In this document: positions 1 through 8,444 of the stretch, in pieces
Layout: each line of letters begins with the position of its first letter
Numbering within the stretch: position 1 is the stretch's first letter
Assembly (NCBI RefSeq): GCF_039908645.1
Contig: NZ_CP150917.1
Span: 1,646,501-1,710,500 of the forward strand
DNA length: 64,000 bases
Origin: Pseudomonas helvetica
GTDB taxonomy: Bacteria > Pseudomonadota > Gammaproteobacteria > Pseudomonadales > Pseudomonadaceae
Direction of reading: 5' to 3'
Translations under genes and position numbers: made by a program
Notes under the pieces: generated by a model
Told to the model about the DNA's origin: nothing
Seen by the model: only the letters and a program-made list of their open reading frames with translations
Databases searched by the model: none

Positions 1-152
1 TCCTGTCTCACAGTGACTGTTTCTTTTTGACGGCGTCTGTTGTCGCCATGCCGCGTTGCCGCTCCTCGCCATAGCGGGCTATGACTCGTCGCGGCGCCTT
101 GCCTGGCAACAATAGCCACTCGCCAAAAGAGAAACGTAACTGTGAGAAAGGA
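1..152. repeat. Long imperfect palindrome overlapping the ygfX start
   Basis: Both halves of this segment pair with each other: TCCTGTCTCACAG at 1-13 mirrors CTGTGAGAAAGGA at 140-152, and the centre is catagcgggctatg near 70-83. Matching continues through most of the arms (tttcttttt against aaaagagaaa, tgttgtcgcc against ggcaacaata). The GTG start of the next gene lies inside the right arm. The shape suggests a palindromic intergenic or MITE-like repeat of the kind common in P. fluorescens genomes; the left end may extend beyond the window. Confidence 0.6.
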
Positions 153-591
153 CACCCAGTTTGAGTGCCGCTGGCATGCCTCGCGGCAATTGCTGGCGGC
201 TTATCTTCTCGCCCAGCTGTTCGCGCTGGGTTCGCTGTTGCTGCTCTCTATGCCGCTATGGGCCAGCTTGCTCGGCATTGCGCTGTGCGCGGTTCACGGT
301 TTTTGGGTGTTGCCGCGACAGATTCTGCTGACGCACCCGCAGGCATTTCGCGGCTTGCGCCGGGACGCCGATGGTTGGCAATTGTGGAATCAGGCGTCGG
401 GTTGGCAAGCTGTGCAATTACGTCCAGACAGCCTGGCGCTACCGTTGGTCGTCGTGTTGCGTTTTCGTCTGCGCGGCGAGCGGCGGGTCCGGGCGATCTG
501 TGTGCCGCGTGATGCGCAGGCGGCGGATGTTCACCGACGCCTGCGGGTCCGGCTCAAGTTCAGTCGGCGTAGGTGGGCGGCACCAGAATAG
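142..591 (+). CDS. ygfX: YgfX (CptA) family inner-membrane protein
   Basis: A 149-residue protein with a GTG start. Two adjacent hydrophobic segments (about residues 17-55) form a membrane hairpin, followed by a basic soluble tail with [13 protein letters not shown] and ending KFSRRRW, the usual signature of Pseudomonas YgfX. In enterobacteria YgfX is the membrane partner of SdhE, the flavinylation factor of succinate dehydrogenase, and has been described as a toxin acting on FtsZ/MreB; its role in Pseudomonas is unproven. sdhE normally lies just upstream and would be outside the window. The 3' end overlaps the 3' end of convergent nadB by 32 bp. No ATG in frame lies near the N terminus, so the GTG inside the palindrome is the best start. 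Confidence 0.8.
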   Translation: MRKDTQFECRWHASRQLLAAYLLAQLFALGSLLLLSMPLWASLLGIALCAVHGFWVLPRQILLTHPQAFRGLRRDADGWQLWNQASGWQAVQLRPDSLALPLVVVLRFRLRGERRVRAICVPRDAQAADVHRRLRVRLKFSRRRWAAPE

Positions 592-2176
592 TGTCCAGTG
601 CTTCTGGCAGCATGTTCGGGTAATCGAGGGTGTAATGCAGGCCGCGACTTTCCTTGCGCTCCATGGCTGAGCGAATCATCAGTTCTGCCACCTGGGCCAG
701 ATTACGCAGTTCGATCAAATCCCGGCTGACCTTGTAGTTGCTATAGAACTCGTCGATCTCGTCCAGCAGCAGGCGCACGCGATGCTGGGCGCGTTGCAGG
801 CGTTTGTTGGTGCGCACGATGCCCACGTAGTCCCACATGAACCGCCGAAGCTCATCCCAGTTGTGCGCAATGATCACGTCTTCGTCAGAGTCGGTGACCT
901 GGCTGGCGTCCCAGGCGGGCAGGGTGCTCGGAATCTCGACTTGAGGCAGTTGTTCAAGAATGTCTGCTGCCGCCGAACGGGCATAGACGAAACACTCCAG
1001 CAGCGAGTTGCTGGCCATGCGGTTGGCGCCGTGCAGGCCGGTGAAGCTGGTTTCGCCAATCGCATACAGGCCTGGCACGTCGGTACGACCGTGTTGGTCG
1101 ACCATGACACCACCGCAGGTATAGTGCGCAGCCGGAACCACCGGGATCGGCTGCTTGGTGATGTCGATGGAGAATTCCAGGCAGCGTTCGTACACCGTCG
1201 GGAAGTGCGACTTGATGAAAGATGCAGGTTTGTGGCTGATGTCCAGATAGACGCAGTCGATACCCAGGCGCTTCATTTCATGGTCGATTGCCCGGGCAAC
1301 GATGTCCCGTGGCGCCAGCTCGGCACGCGGGTCAAAACGCGGCATGAAGCGTTCGCCGTTCGGCAGTTTCAAATGTGCGCCTTCACCGCGCAGGGCTTCG
1401 GTAATCAGGAAGCTTTTGGCTTGTGGGTGGTAGAGGCAGGTGGGGTGGAACTGGTTGAACTCCAGATTCGCCACCCGGCAGCCCGAACGCCAGGCCATGG
1501 CAATGCCGTCGCCGCAGGCGCCATCCGGGTTGCTGGTATAGAGGTAGACTTTCGCGGCTCCGCCGGAGGCGAGGATCACGAACCGCGCGCCATAGGTATC
1601 GACTTCGCCAGTGCCGCGATTGAGCACATAGGCGCCAAGGCAGCGATCACCTTCCAGGCCCAGGCGTTTTTCGGTGATCAGATCAACGGCGACCCGTTGC
1701 TCCAGCAACTCGATGTTCGGCCGTTGCCGTGCTTGATCAAGCAACGTATTGAAAATCGCGGCGCCTGTGGCGTCGGCGGCATGAATAATGCGCCGATGGC
1801 TGTGACCGCCTTCGCGGGTCAGGTGAAACTCGAAACCGCCGTCTTCAGTGCCGGACTGTTCATCGCGGGTGAATGGTACGCCCTGATCGATCAACCATTG
1901 AATGGCTTCGCGGCTATGCTCGACGGTAAAACGCACGGCGTCTTCGTGGCACAGGCCCCCGCCAGCGTTGAGCGTGTCATCGACGTGGGATTCAACGGTA
2001 TCGGTGTCATCCAGCACGGCAGCGACACCACCCTGGGCCCAGTACGTCGAACCGTTGGCGAGGTTGCCTTTGCTCAGTACGGCAATGCGCAAATGATCGG
2101 GCAAGGTCAATGCCAGACTCAAACCGGCAGCGCCGCTGCCAATCACCAGAACATCGTGTTGAAACTGTTGGCTCAT
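560..2176 (-). CDS. nadB: L-aspartate oxidase NadB
   Basis: 538 residues, normal for NadB. It oxidises L-aspartate to iminoaspartate with FAD, the first step of de novo NAD synthesis, in the cytoplasm. The N terminus has the FAD dinucleotide-binding motif [13 protein letters not shown] (about residues 11-23), then GGVAAVL, the active-site stretch [13 protein letters not shown], the C-terminal FAD motif [16 protein letters not shown], and the succinate dehydrogenase-like helical C domain. I start at the ATG at 2176 ([15 protein letters not shown]) because upstream codons in the open frame do not resemble the family. It is divergent from algU, as in other pseudomonads. No evidence of frameshift. 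Confidence 0.96.
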   Translation of the reverse strand: MSQQFQHDVLVIGSGAAGLSLALTLPDHLRIAVLSKGNLANGSTYWAQGGVAAVLDDTDTVESHVDDTLNAGGGLCHEDAVRFTVEHSREAIQWLIDQGVPFTRDEQSGTEDGGFEFHLTREGGHSHRRIIHAADATGAAIFNTLLDQARQRPNIELLEQRVAVDLITEKRLGLEGDRCLGAYVLNRGTGEVDTYGARFVILASGGAAKVYLYTSNPDGACGDGIAMAWRSGCRVANLEFNQFHPTCLYHPQAKSFLITEALRGEGAHLKLPNGERFMPRFDPRAELAPRDIVARAIDHEMKRLGIDCVYLDISHKPASFIKSHFPTVYERCLEFSIDITKQPIPVVPAAHYTCGGVMVDQHGRTDVPGLYAIGETSFTGLHGANRMASNSLLECFVYARSAAADILEQLPQVEIPSTLPAWDASQVTDSDEDVIIAHNWDELRRFMWDYVGIVRTNKRLQRAQHRVRLLLDEIDEFYSNYKVSRDLIELRNLAQVAELMIRSAMERKESRGLHYTLDYPNMLPEALDTILVPPTYAD

Positions 2177-2454
2177 TTCAGGATTCCGCTCAAAGCGACC
2201 CGGGTCGGGGTTGGCGCAAGACACCTGAATCGGCGAGTCGAGACAGCCACACAGCGCACTAGTATATAGAGGGGTGGATCGGCACAATAGTCGGGCCTAC
2301 GTGGCAATGTGAAACTACTGTGACGGAAAAGGTAGAGGGCCGTGTAGGGCAATTTACACGCGGGATCGACGATAAGACAGCCTGATCGCCGATGAAGCGC
2401 TGTTTTTCGCCGCGTGGTCATACATTATTCGTCTCGCGCGACTATAAAGCTTGG

Positions 2455-2481
2455 GAACTTTGCAAGGCGTCCAAGCTCAAT
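2455..2481 (+). promoter_or_regulatory. Weak AlgU-like promoter candidate
   Basis: GAACTT at 2455-2460, 16-nt spacer, then TCAAT at 2477. The -35 is perfect for AlgU/sigma-E but the -10 is poor, so this may be incidental. Confidence 0.3.
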
Positions 2482-2647
2482 AGAAGGTTGCCTGAAACAA
2501 GGAACAGCGTCGGCTTCACGCAGGATTTGTGTTTTGGTCATTGCGGGTGGATTCGACGAAAAGATTATTCGCGCAGCCGGCCCAGCCCGTGCTGCGTCTT
2601 TCGTGTGTGCCAAATCAGAGCGCGCAGGAAACTTGCTTGGAGGGGGA

Positions 2648-2675
2648 GAACTTTTGCGAAAAGCCCGAGTCTATG
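2648..2675 (+). promoter_or_regulatory. AlgU-dependent autoregulatory promoter of algU
   Basis: GAACTT at 2648-2653, a 16-nt spacer, and TCTAT at 2670-2674, about 60 bp before the algU start. This matches the known AlgU consensus (GAACTT, 16-17 nt, TCTGA-like). algU autoregulation is established in P. aeruginosa; here it is inferred from the match and position. Confidence 0.65.
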
Positions 2676-2733
2676 TTTGCAAGCCTGATCGATTAGTTAT
2701 GCAAGCCTCCTCCGAGCTTATCGAGGAGTGTTC

Positions 2734-3315
2734 ATGCTAACCCAGGAAGAGGATCAGCAGCTGGTCGAGCGCGTACAACGCGGCGATAAGCGCGCTTTCG
2801 ATCTGCTAGTGCTGAAATACCAGCACAAAATTCTCGGGTTGATCGTGCGTTTCGTGCACGACACCCATGAAGCCCAGGATGTCGCACAAGAAGCCTTTAT
2901 CAAGGCCTACCGTGCACTTGGAAATTTTCGCGGCGACAGCGCGTTTTATACGTGGCTTTACCGCATCGCCATCAACACGGCGAAAAACTATCTGGTTTCA
3001 CGCGGCCGTCGGCCGCCGGATAGCGATGTCAGTTCAGAGGATGCAGAGTTCTACGATGGCGATCATGGCCTCAAGGATCTCGAGTCGCCGGAACGTGCAT
3101 TGCTGCGTGATGAGATCGAAGGCACCGTCCATCGAACCATCCAGCAACTGCCAGAAGATTTACGTACGGCGTTAACTTTACGTGAATTCGATGGTCTGAG
3201 TTACGAGGACATTGCGAGCGTCATGCAGTGTCCGGTGGGTACCGTGCGCTCCCGGATTTTCCGCGCTCGGGAAGCCATCGATAAAGCCCTGCAGCCGTTG
3301 TTGCAGGAAAGCTGA
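2734..3315 (+). CDS. algU: Extracytoplasmic-function sigma factor AlgU (RpoE/AlgT)
   Basis: 193-residue sigma factor that directs RNA polymerase to envelope-stress and alginate genes. Region 2 (about 10-95) includes DVAQEAFIKAYRAL and FYTWLYRIAINTAKNYL; region 4 (about 130-185) includes LREFDGLSYEDIASVMQ and GTVRSRIFRAREAI, the -35-binding helix-turn-helix. The ATG at 2734 with GAGGAG six bases upstream gives the family N terminus MLTQEEDQQLVERVQRGDKR; a GTG six bases earlier is less likely. First gene of the algU-mucA-mucB-mucD operon. It is held inactive by MucA in the membrane. Confidence 0.98.
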   Translation: MLTQEEDQQLVERVQRGDKRAFDLLVLKYQHKILGLIVRFVHDTHEAQDVAQEAFIKAYRALGNFRGDSAFYTWLYRIAINTAKNYLVSRGRRPPDSDVSSEDAEFYDGDHGLKDLESPERALLRDEIEGTVHRTIQQLPEDLRTALTLREFDGLSYEDIASVMQCPVGTVRSRIFRAREAIDKALQPLLQES

Positions 3316-3346
3316 GACAGCGGCGACAGCCAAGAGAGGAACCGCC

Positions 3347-3934
3347 ATGAGTCGTGAAGCCCTGCAGGAATCGCTGTCCGCAGTGATGGATAACGAAGCG
3401 GACGAACTGGAATTGCGTCGGGTACTAAATGCCTTTGACGATGTTGAAACCCGCGAGACCTGGGCCCGTTACCAAGTCGCTCGGGCAGTCATGCACAAGG
3501 ACCTGCTGATCCCTCGTCTGGATCTTGCTTCGGCCGTTTCTGCTGCCCTGGCTGACGAAGCCGTACCGGTTAAGACCACTCGTGGTCCATGGCGTACCGT
3601 GGGCCGTCTGGCAGTGGCCGCATCGGTGACCCTTGCTGTTCTGGCTGGCGTGCGTCTGTACAACCAGGATGAGATCGCCGGTGTCGAATTGGCCCAGCAC
3701 TCCACTCAACCGGGTCTGGCCGTTCCTCAAGTAAAAGGCCCAGCCGTTTTGGCAGGCTACAATGAGAGTTCGGAAGCCACTGGTCCTATGGCCAACGGCG
3801 TATTGCAAGGTCAGCCGGGCTGGCATGATCAGCGTCTGCCAGGCTACTTGCGCCAACATGCTCAACAAGCTGCACTGAAAGGCACTGAAAGTGCTTTGCC
3901 TTACGCTCGTGCGGCAAGCCTGGAAAACCGTTAA
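3347..3934 (+). CDS. mucA: Anti-sigma factor MucA
   Basis: 195-residue single-pass inner-membrane anti-sigma factor. The cytoplasmic N-terminal AlgU-binding domain (about 1-80; MSREALQESLSAVMDNEADE) is followed by one hydrophobic segment (VGRLAVAASVTLAVLAGV, about 86-103) and a periplasmic domain that binds MucB. Regulated proteolysis of MucA releases AlgU; truncations cause mucoidy in P. aeruginosa. The reading frame here is full length with an ordinary C terminus, so this allele looks wild-type. Starts 31 bp after algU, with AAGAGAGGA as ribosome-binding site. Confidence 0.97.
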   Translation: MSREALQESLSAVMDNEADELELRRVLNAFDDVETRETWARYQVARAVMHKDLLIPRLDLASAVSAALADEAVPVKTTRGPWRTVGRLAVAASVTLAVLAGVRLYNQDEIAGVELAQHSTQPGLAVPQVKGPAVLAGYNESSEATGPMANGVLQGQPGWHDQRLPGYLRQHAQQAALKGTESALPYARAASLENR

Positions 3935-3942
3935 GGAGGATC

Positions 3943-4902
3943 ATGCGCGCCATCCCTCTACTTACGCTGCTGGTGACTGGCTGGTTTGTTGTTCCAGCCT
4001 ATGCCGATGAGGCTCAGGACTGGTTGACCCGCCTGAGCCAAGCCGAACAACAGCAAAGTTTCCAAGGCACTTTCGTCTACGAGCGTAACGGTAGTTTTTC
4101 TACCCACAACATCTGGCATCGTGTCCAGGATGGCAAAGTCCGCGAGCGTTTACTTCAGCTTGACGGTTCTGCTCAGGAAGTCGTACGCATTGATGGGCAT
4201 ACTCAATGCGTCAGCGGCAGCCTGGTGGCGGGGCTGGGGGATACTCCCGACTCTTCTGCTCGTGCGCTCGATCCTCAAAAGCTCAAGAATTGGTACGATC
4301 TTGCCGTCATCGGCAAGTCGCGCGTGGCTGGGCGCCCGGCGGTCATCGTTTCATTGACGCCGCGTGATCAGCATCGTTATGGCTTTGAATTGCACCTGGA
4401 CCGCGAAACCGGCTTGCCGTTGAAGTCATTGCTGTTGAATGACAAGGGGCAGTTGCTGGAGCGTTTCCAGTTTACTCGACTGGATACGGCTGACATGCCG
4501 ACTGAGCGTGACCTGCAAGCCACTTCCGAGTGCAAGGCTGTGACGCTCGACAGCGACAAGGCATTAGCGGTGAAAACCGCTCAGGTATGGCATTCCGACT
4601 GGTTGCCACCTGGCTTCGAGCTCAGTAGCAGTAGTGCACGCCAGGATCCGCAGACCAAGGTCCAGATCAGCAGCTTGATGTATGACGATGGCCTGGCGCG
4701 TTTTTCGGTGTTCCTCGAGCCACTGAATGGCGCGGTGGTTACCGATACACGTACTCAGTTAGGCCCGACCGTTGCGGTTTCGCGACGTCTGACCACGCCT
4801 GAAGGCGAGATGATGGTCACTGTAGTCGGCGAAATTCCGATCGGCACCGCTGAGCGCATTGCACTCTCCATGCGTGCCAATACCACTGCGGCCAAGCAGT
4901 GA
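3943..4902 (+). CDS. mucB: Periplasmic AlgU regulator MucB (RseB)
   Basis: 319 residues beginning with a Sec signal peptide (MRAIPLLTLLVTGWFVVPAYA, cleaved before DEAQDW). The N-terminal RseB domain has a LolA/LppX-like fold (QGTFVYERNGSFSTHNIWHR) and the C-terminal domain binds MucA (WHSDWLPPGFELSSSS). It protects MucA from AlgW cleavage until lipoprotein or LPS signals release it. Eight bases separate it from mucA, with AAGGAGG as ribosome-binding site. In P. aeruginosa mucC follows; here mucD is next after 248 bp. Confidence 0.96.
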   Translation: MRAIPLLTLLVTGWFVVPAYADEAQDWLTRLSQAEQQQSFQGTFVYERNGSFSTHNIWHRVQDGKVRERLLQLDGSAQEVVRIDGHTQCVSGSLVAGLGDTPDSSARALDPQKLKNWYDLAVIGKSRVAGRPAVIVSLTPRDQHRYGFELHLDRETGLPLKSLLLNDKGQLLERFQFTRLDTADMPTERDLQATSECKAVTLDSDKALAVKTAQVWHSDWLPPGFELSSSSARQDPQTKVQISSLMYDDGLARFSVFLEPLNGAVVTDTRTQLGPTVAVSRRLTTPEGEMMVTVVGEIPIGTAERIALSMRANTTAAKQ

Positions 4903-5150
4903 GCTGATCCGATGATGCTCATCGGACAGTCGGATGGTTGTGAAAGAGGTCAGCAATTGTCCATTGCACAATTGAGATGTTGAAATGTTTGGTGAGCATT
5001 TCTATTTGCAAAATCCCCAAAAATTTTCTATAGGTCAGAGCCCCACGGCTCTGGCCTTGTTTGTTGTTCCCGGAACAAAAGTACCGGTGTATGTTTCCCG
5101 GTATTCCTTGCTCCATATCGCTTAACCATGCTCGTCGTAACGGGAGCCGT

Positions 5151-6578
5151 ATGTCGATACCACGTTTGAAATCCTACCTCTCCATTTTTGCCGCTGTATT
5201 GGTACTCGGTCAGGCCGTCAGTGCCCAGGCGGCCGAGCTGCCTGACTTCACGCAGCTGGTCGAGCAAGCCTCGCCTGCGGTGGTGAACATCAGTACCACG
5301 CAGAAATTGCCGGACCGTAAGGTCTCCAATCAGGATCTTCCGGATCTGGAAGGCCTGCCGCCGGCGCTGCGCGAGTTTCTTGAGCGTGGCATGCCGCCAC
5401 AGCAGCGTGCGCCTCGTGGTCGCCAGCGTGAAGCGCAATCCCTGGGTTCGGGGTTCATCATCTCGCCTGATGGCTACATTCTGACCAACAACCATGTGAT
5501 CGCCGATGCTGATGAAATCATCGTGCGTCTTGCCGATCGCAGTGAACTGAAAGCCAAGTTGATCGGCACTGACCCACGTTCCGATGTGGCGTTGCTGAAG
5601 GTCGAGGGCAAAGGTCTGCCGGTGCTCAAATTGGGTAAATCCCAGGATCTGAAAGCCGGGCAGTGGGTTGTTGCCATCGGTTCGCCGTTTGGCTTTGACC
5701 ACACGGTGACCCAAGGCATCGTCAGTGCCATTGGCCGCAGCCTGCCGAACGAAAACTATGTGCCGTTCATCCAGACGGACGTGCCGATCAACCCGGGTAA
5801 CTCGGGTGGTCCGTTGTTCAACCTCGCGGGCGAAGTGGTAGGGATCAACTCGCAGATCTACACCCGTTCCGGTGGTTTCATGGGTGTGTCGTTTGCGATC
5901 CCGATCGATGTCGCCATGGATGTTTCCAATCAGCTGAAAAGCGGTGGCAAAGTCAGCCGAGGCTGGTTGGGTGTGGTCATTCAGGAAGTGAGCAAGGATC
6001 TCGCCGAGTCCTTTGGTCTGGAGAAACCGGCCGGTGCGCTGGTGGCGCAGATCCAGGAGGGTGGTCCGGCTGCCAAGGGTGGTTTGCAGGTCGGTGACGT
6101 GATCTTGAGCATGAACGGTCAGCCGATCATCATGTCAGCGGATCTGCCGCATCTGGTAGGTGCGCTCAAGGCGGGCGAGAAAGCCAAGCTTGAAGTGATT
6201 CGTGACGGCAAGCGTAAAAATGTCGATCTGACGGTTGGTGCGATTCCAGAGGAAGGCAAAGAGCTCGATGCCCTTGCCAAGCCTGGTGTCGAGCGCAGCA
6301 GCAATCGACTGGGTGTATCTGTGGCCGATTTGAGCGATGAGCAGAAGAAAGCCTTCGATCTCAAAGGCGGCGTGGTGATCAAGGATGTTCAGGAAGGTCC
6401 TGCCGCCCTGATCGGCCTGCAGCCGGGCGACGTGATTACTCATTTGAACAATCAGGCGATTGGTTCTGCCAAGGAGTTCACGGAAATCGCCCAAGCGCTG
6501 CCAAAGAACCGCTCTGTATCGATGCGGGTCTTGCGTCAGGGGCGTGCCAGCTTCATTACCTTCAAACTGGTCGAGTAA
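5151..6578 (+). CDS. mucD: Periplasmic serine protease/chaperone MucD (DegP-like)
   Basis: 475 residues. Signal peptide ending VSAQAA, then a trypsin-like domain with the triad visible as LTNNHVIADADEI (His), DPRSDVALLKV (Asp) and NPGNSGGPLFN (Ser), and two PDZ domains (about 265-350 and 375-465). It degrades misfolded periplasmic proteins and negatively influences AlgU activation. I use the ATG at 5151 (MSIPRLKSYLSIF) preceded by cgggagcc; the upstream extension of the frame is not protein-like. Last gene of the algU cluster, ended by a strong terminator. Confidence 0.96.
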   Translation: MSIPRLKSYLSIFAAVLVLGQAVSAQAAELPDFTQLVEQASPAVVNISTTQKLPDRKVSNQDLPDLEGLPPALREFLERGMPPQQRAPRGRQREAQSLGSGFIISPDGYILTNNHVIADADEIIVRLADRSELKAKLIGTDPRSDVALLKVEGKGLPVLKLGKSQDLKAGQWVVAIGSPFGFDHTVTQGIVSAIGRSLPNENYVPFIQTDVPINPGNSGGPLFNLAGEVVGINSQIYTRSGGFMGVSFAIPIDVAMDVSNQLKSGGKVSRGWLGVVIQEVSKDLAESFGLEKPAGALVAQIQEGGPAAKGGLQVGDVILSMNGQPIIMSADLPHLVGALKAGEKAKLEVIRDGKRKNVDLTVGAIPEEGKELDALAKPGVERSSNRLGVSVADLSDEQKKAFDLKGGVVIKDVQEGPAALIGLQPGDVITHLNNQAIGSAKEFTEIAQALPKNRSVSMRVLRQGRASFITFKLVE

Positions 6579-6596
6579 GCCGGTTAGTCACTGAAT

Positions 6597-6627
6597 AAAA
6601 AAACGCCTCGAAAGAGGCGTTTTTTTA
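6597..6627. terminator. Bidirectional intrinsic terminator between mucD and bepA
   Basis: AAAAAAACGCCTC, loop gaaa, GAGGCGTTTTTTT: a GC-rich stem flanked by A and T runs, able to stop both convergent transcripts. Confidence 0.9.
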
Positions 6628-6642
6628 TGGGGCAAAGAAACC

Positions 6643-8076
6643 TCAGCCCATCATGTCCTTGACCAGGCGCTCTTGCTCCATCAGCTCCCGTTGACGCGCA
6701 TCGATGCGTGACGACAGTGGGAAGTTGGTGCCCGCGCGACGTTTGGCGAAGTCCAGTTGCTGGATCGCCTGGCGGTAGTCGCCGATCAGTGCGAAGTACT
6801 CGGCGCGGGCTTGATGCAGGCCAATGATGTTGCCGGACTGGCCACGAGTCTCGGCCACCATGTACCAGACGTCCGGATCGTTCGGGCGGTTCTTGAGCAA
6901 GGCTTCAAGGGCTTTCTCGGCGTCAGCCGGGCGGTTCTGCTTGAGCAGCAAGTCGACCCGCACCTGATTCAGCGGATAGTTGCGCGGGTACTGCACGAGC
7001 ATCCGGTCGACCCGCGTCTGTGCATCCGGCAGGCGACTGTTGGCGATGTCCAGATCGACTTGCGCCAGGTTGTAGATGATTTCGTCAGGCGACTTGGCCA
7101 GCAACTGCTTGAGGTTCTCACGGGCGTCGTTGAACAGGCTGCCCTTGATCTGGGCGATGGCCAGGCCATAACGTGCTACGTCGCTTTTCGGGTTTTCATC
7201 GAGTTGGGCGCGAAAGCGTTTAGCGGCAAGACCCGGACTGTCTTCGTAGAATAACTGGACGCGCGCGCGAATCAGTTGATACGTCAGGCTGTCTTCCTTG
7301 CCGCCCGGTTTGAACTGCTCGGCGCGGTTGCGGGTGTCGGCGATCCGCGATTCGGTGACCGGGTGAGTCAGCAGGAATTCGGGCGGTTTGGCATTGAAAC
7401 GGTACTGGCGCATCAGACGTTCGAACATGGTCGGCATCGAGCGCGGGTCGTAACCGGCTTTCTCGAGGTTGAGCATGCCGATACGGTCGGCTTCCTGCTC
7501 CTTCTCCCGGGAGAAGCGCAGTTGCTCCTGAATGGCCGCTGCCTGGGTGCTGGCGATGGCAGCGATACCGGCGTCGCCGGCGCCAGCCGCGGCCACGATG
7601 ATCCCGCCGAGTAGGGCCGCCATCATCGGGATTTGCATACGTTGCGAAGCTTCGACGCCGCGCGCAAAGTGGCGTTGCGACACGTGTGCCAATTCATGGG
7701 CGAGTACCGAAGCGTATTCGCTTTCGGTCTGGGCATTCAGAAACAGGCCGCCGTTGACTCCGACAATCCCGCCGGGTGCGGCGAAGGCGTTGAGTTGCGG
7801 GCTGTTGATCAGAATGAACTCCAGGCGCCGGTCATTCACCTGGCTGGTTTCCACCAGTTTATAGACACTGGTTTCGACGTAATCCTTGAGCAGTGGGTCG
7901 TTGAGTTGTGACACCTGGCTGCGCAGCATCGCCAGCCATGCGCGGCCCAACTGGTATTCCTGCTGTGGCGATACGATGGCAGAACTGGCATCGCCAAGTG
8001 ACGGCAGGTCGTCGGCAAAGCCCGGTGAGGCTAGCAGGCAAGCGAGCGTCAGCAGGGTGGGGCGCAGAAAAGTCAT
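6643..8076 (-). CDS. Periplasmic M48 metalloprotease/chaperone, BepA-like
   Basis: 477 residues. A signal peptide (MTFLRPTLLTLACLLASPGFA) leads into an M48 zinc protease domain with the HELAHVSQRH motif (about 125-134) and a downstream EKEQEADRIG glutamate ligand, then a C-terminal TPR-like domain (about 290-470). This architecture is that of BepA (YfgC), which handles LptD and BamA assembly at the outer membrane. Start at 8076 gives the signal peptide; an upstream ATG would add 15 non-conserved residues. It shares a bidirectional terminator with mucD. Confidence 0.9.
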   Translation of the reverse strand: MTFLRPTLLTLACLLASPGFADDLPSLGDASSAIVSPQQEYQLGRAWLAMLRSQVSQLNDPLLKDYVETSVYKLVETSQVNDRRLEFILINSPQLNAFAAPGGIVGVNGGLFLNAQTESEYASVLAHELAHVSQRHFARGVEASQRMQIPMMAALLGGIIVAAAGAGDAGIAAIASTQAAAIQEQLRFSREKEQEADRIGMLNLEKAGYDPRSMPTMFERLMRQYRFNAKPPEFLLTHPVTESRIADTRNRAEQFKPGGKEDSLTYQLIRARVQLFYEDSPGLAAKRFRAQLDENPKSDVARYGLAIAQIKGSLFNDARENLKQLLAKSPDEIIYNLAQVDLDIANSRLPDAQTRVDRMLVQYPRNYPLNQVRVDLLLKQNRPADAEKALEALLKNRPNDPDVWYMVAETRGQSGNIIGLHQARAEYFALIGDYRQAIQQLDFAKRRAGTNFPLSSRIDARQRELMEQERLVKDMMG

Positions 8077-8173
8077 GCATGAAGCCTTAGTCGACAAAGA
8101 CCTTACTGTAGCCGGACACATGCGTTGCGACCAGATATTCTAGATCACTCAATCACCTATCCGGAGTGAAGCA

Positions 8174-8413
8174 ATGACCGACGCTGTAGAGCATGACGCC
8201 GAACTGGACGCCAGCGGGTTGAACTGTCCATTGCCGTTGCTCAAGGCCAAGCTGGAGCTCAATCGCCTGCCCAGCGGCGCGGTACTCAAGGTCATCGCTA
8301 CCGATGCCGGCTCGCAACGCGACTTTCGCACCTTTGCCCGTTTGGCCGGTCATACGCTGCTTCATGAAGAAGACGAAGCTGGCGTTTATCGCTACTGGCT
8401 GAAAAAAGCCTGA
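8174..8413 (+). CDS. TusA/SirA-family sulfur-carrier protein
   Basis: 79 residues forming a single TusA (SirA/YedF) domain. The family motif is present as LDASGLNCPLPLLKAK, with the sulfur-accepting cysteine in CPLP at about residue 18. TusA proteins carry persulfide sulfur, for example to tRNA thiolation or molybdenum cofactor enzymes; the exact partner of this one cannot be read from sequence, and pseudomonads carry several paralogs. Starts with a good GGAG upstream. Followed 31 bp later by the AI-2E family transporter, probably cotranscribed. Confidence 0.88.
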   Translation: MTDAVEHDAELDASGLNCPLPLLKAKLELNRLPSGAVLKVIATDAGSQRDFRTFARLAGHTLLHEEDEAGVYRYWLKKA

Positions 8414-8444
8414 ATTTTGCGGCGTTCGTTGTTAAGGAATATCG

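Larger units (their letters stand above)
2177..2733. other. nadB-algU divergent intergenic region
   Basis: About 560 bp without a convincing gene; short open frames here have no family resemblance. It contains two GAACTT-type extracytoplasmic sigma promoter candidates facing algU (listed separately) and the nadB upstream region. Confidence 0.7.

Noticed and set aside
782..2269. 495-codon open frame antisense to nadB
   Set aside because: Shadow of the high-GC nadB gene; no family features, no ribosome-binding site, and nadB itself is unambiguous.
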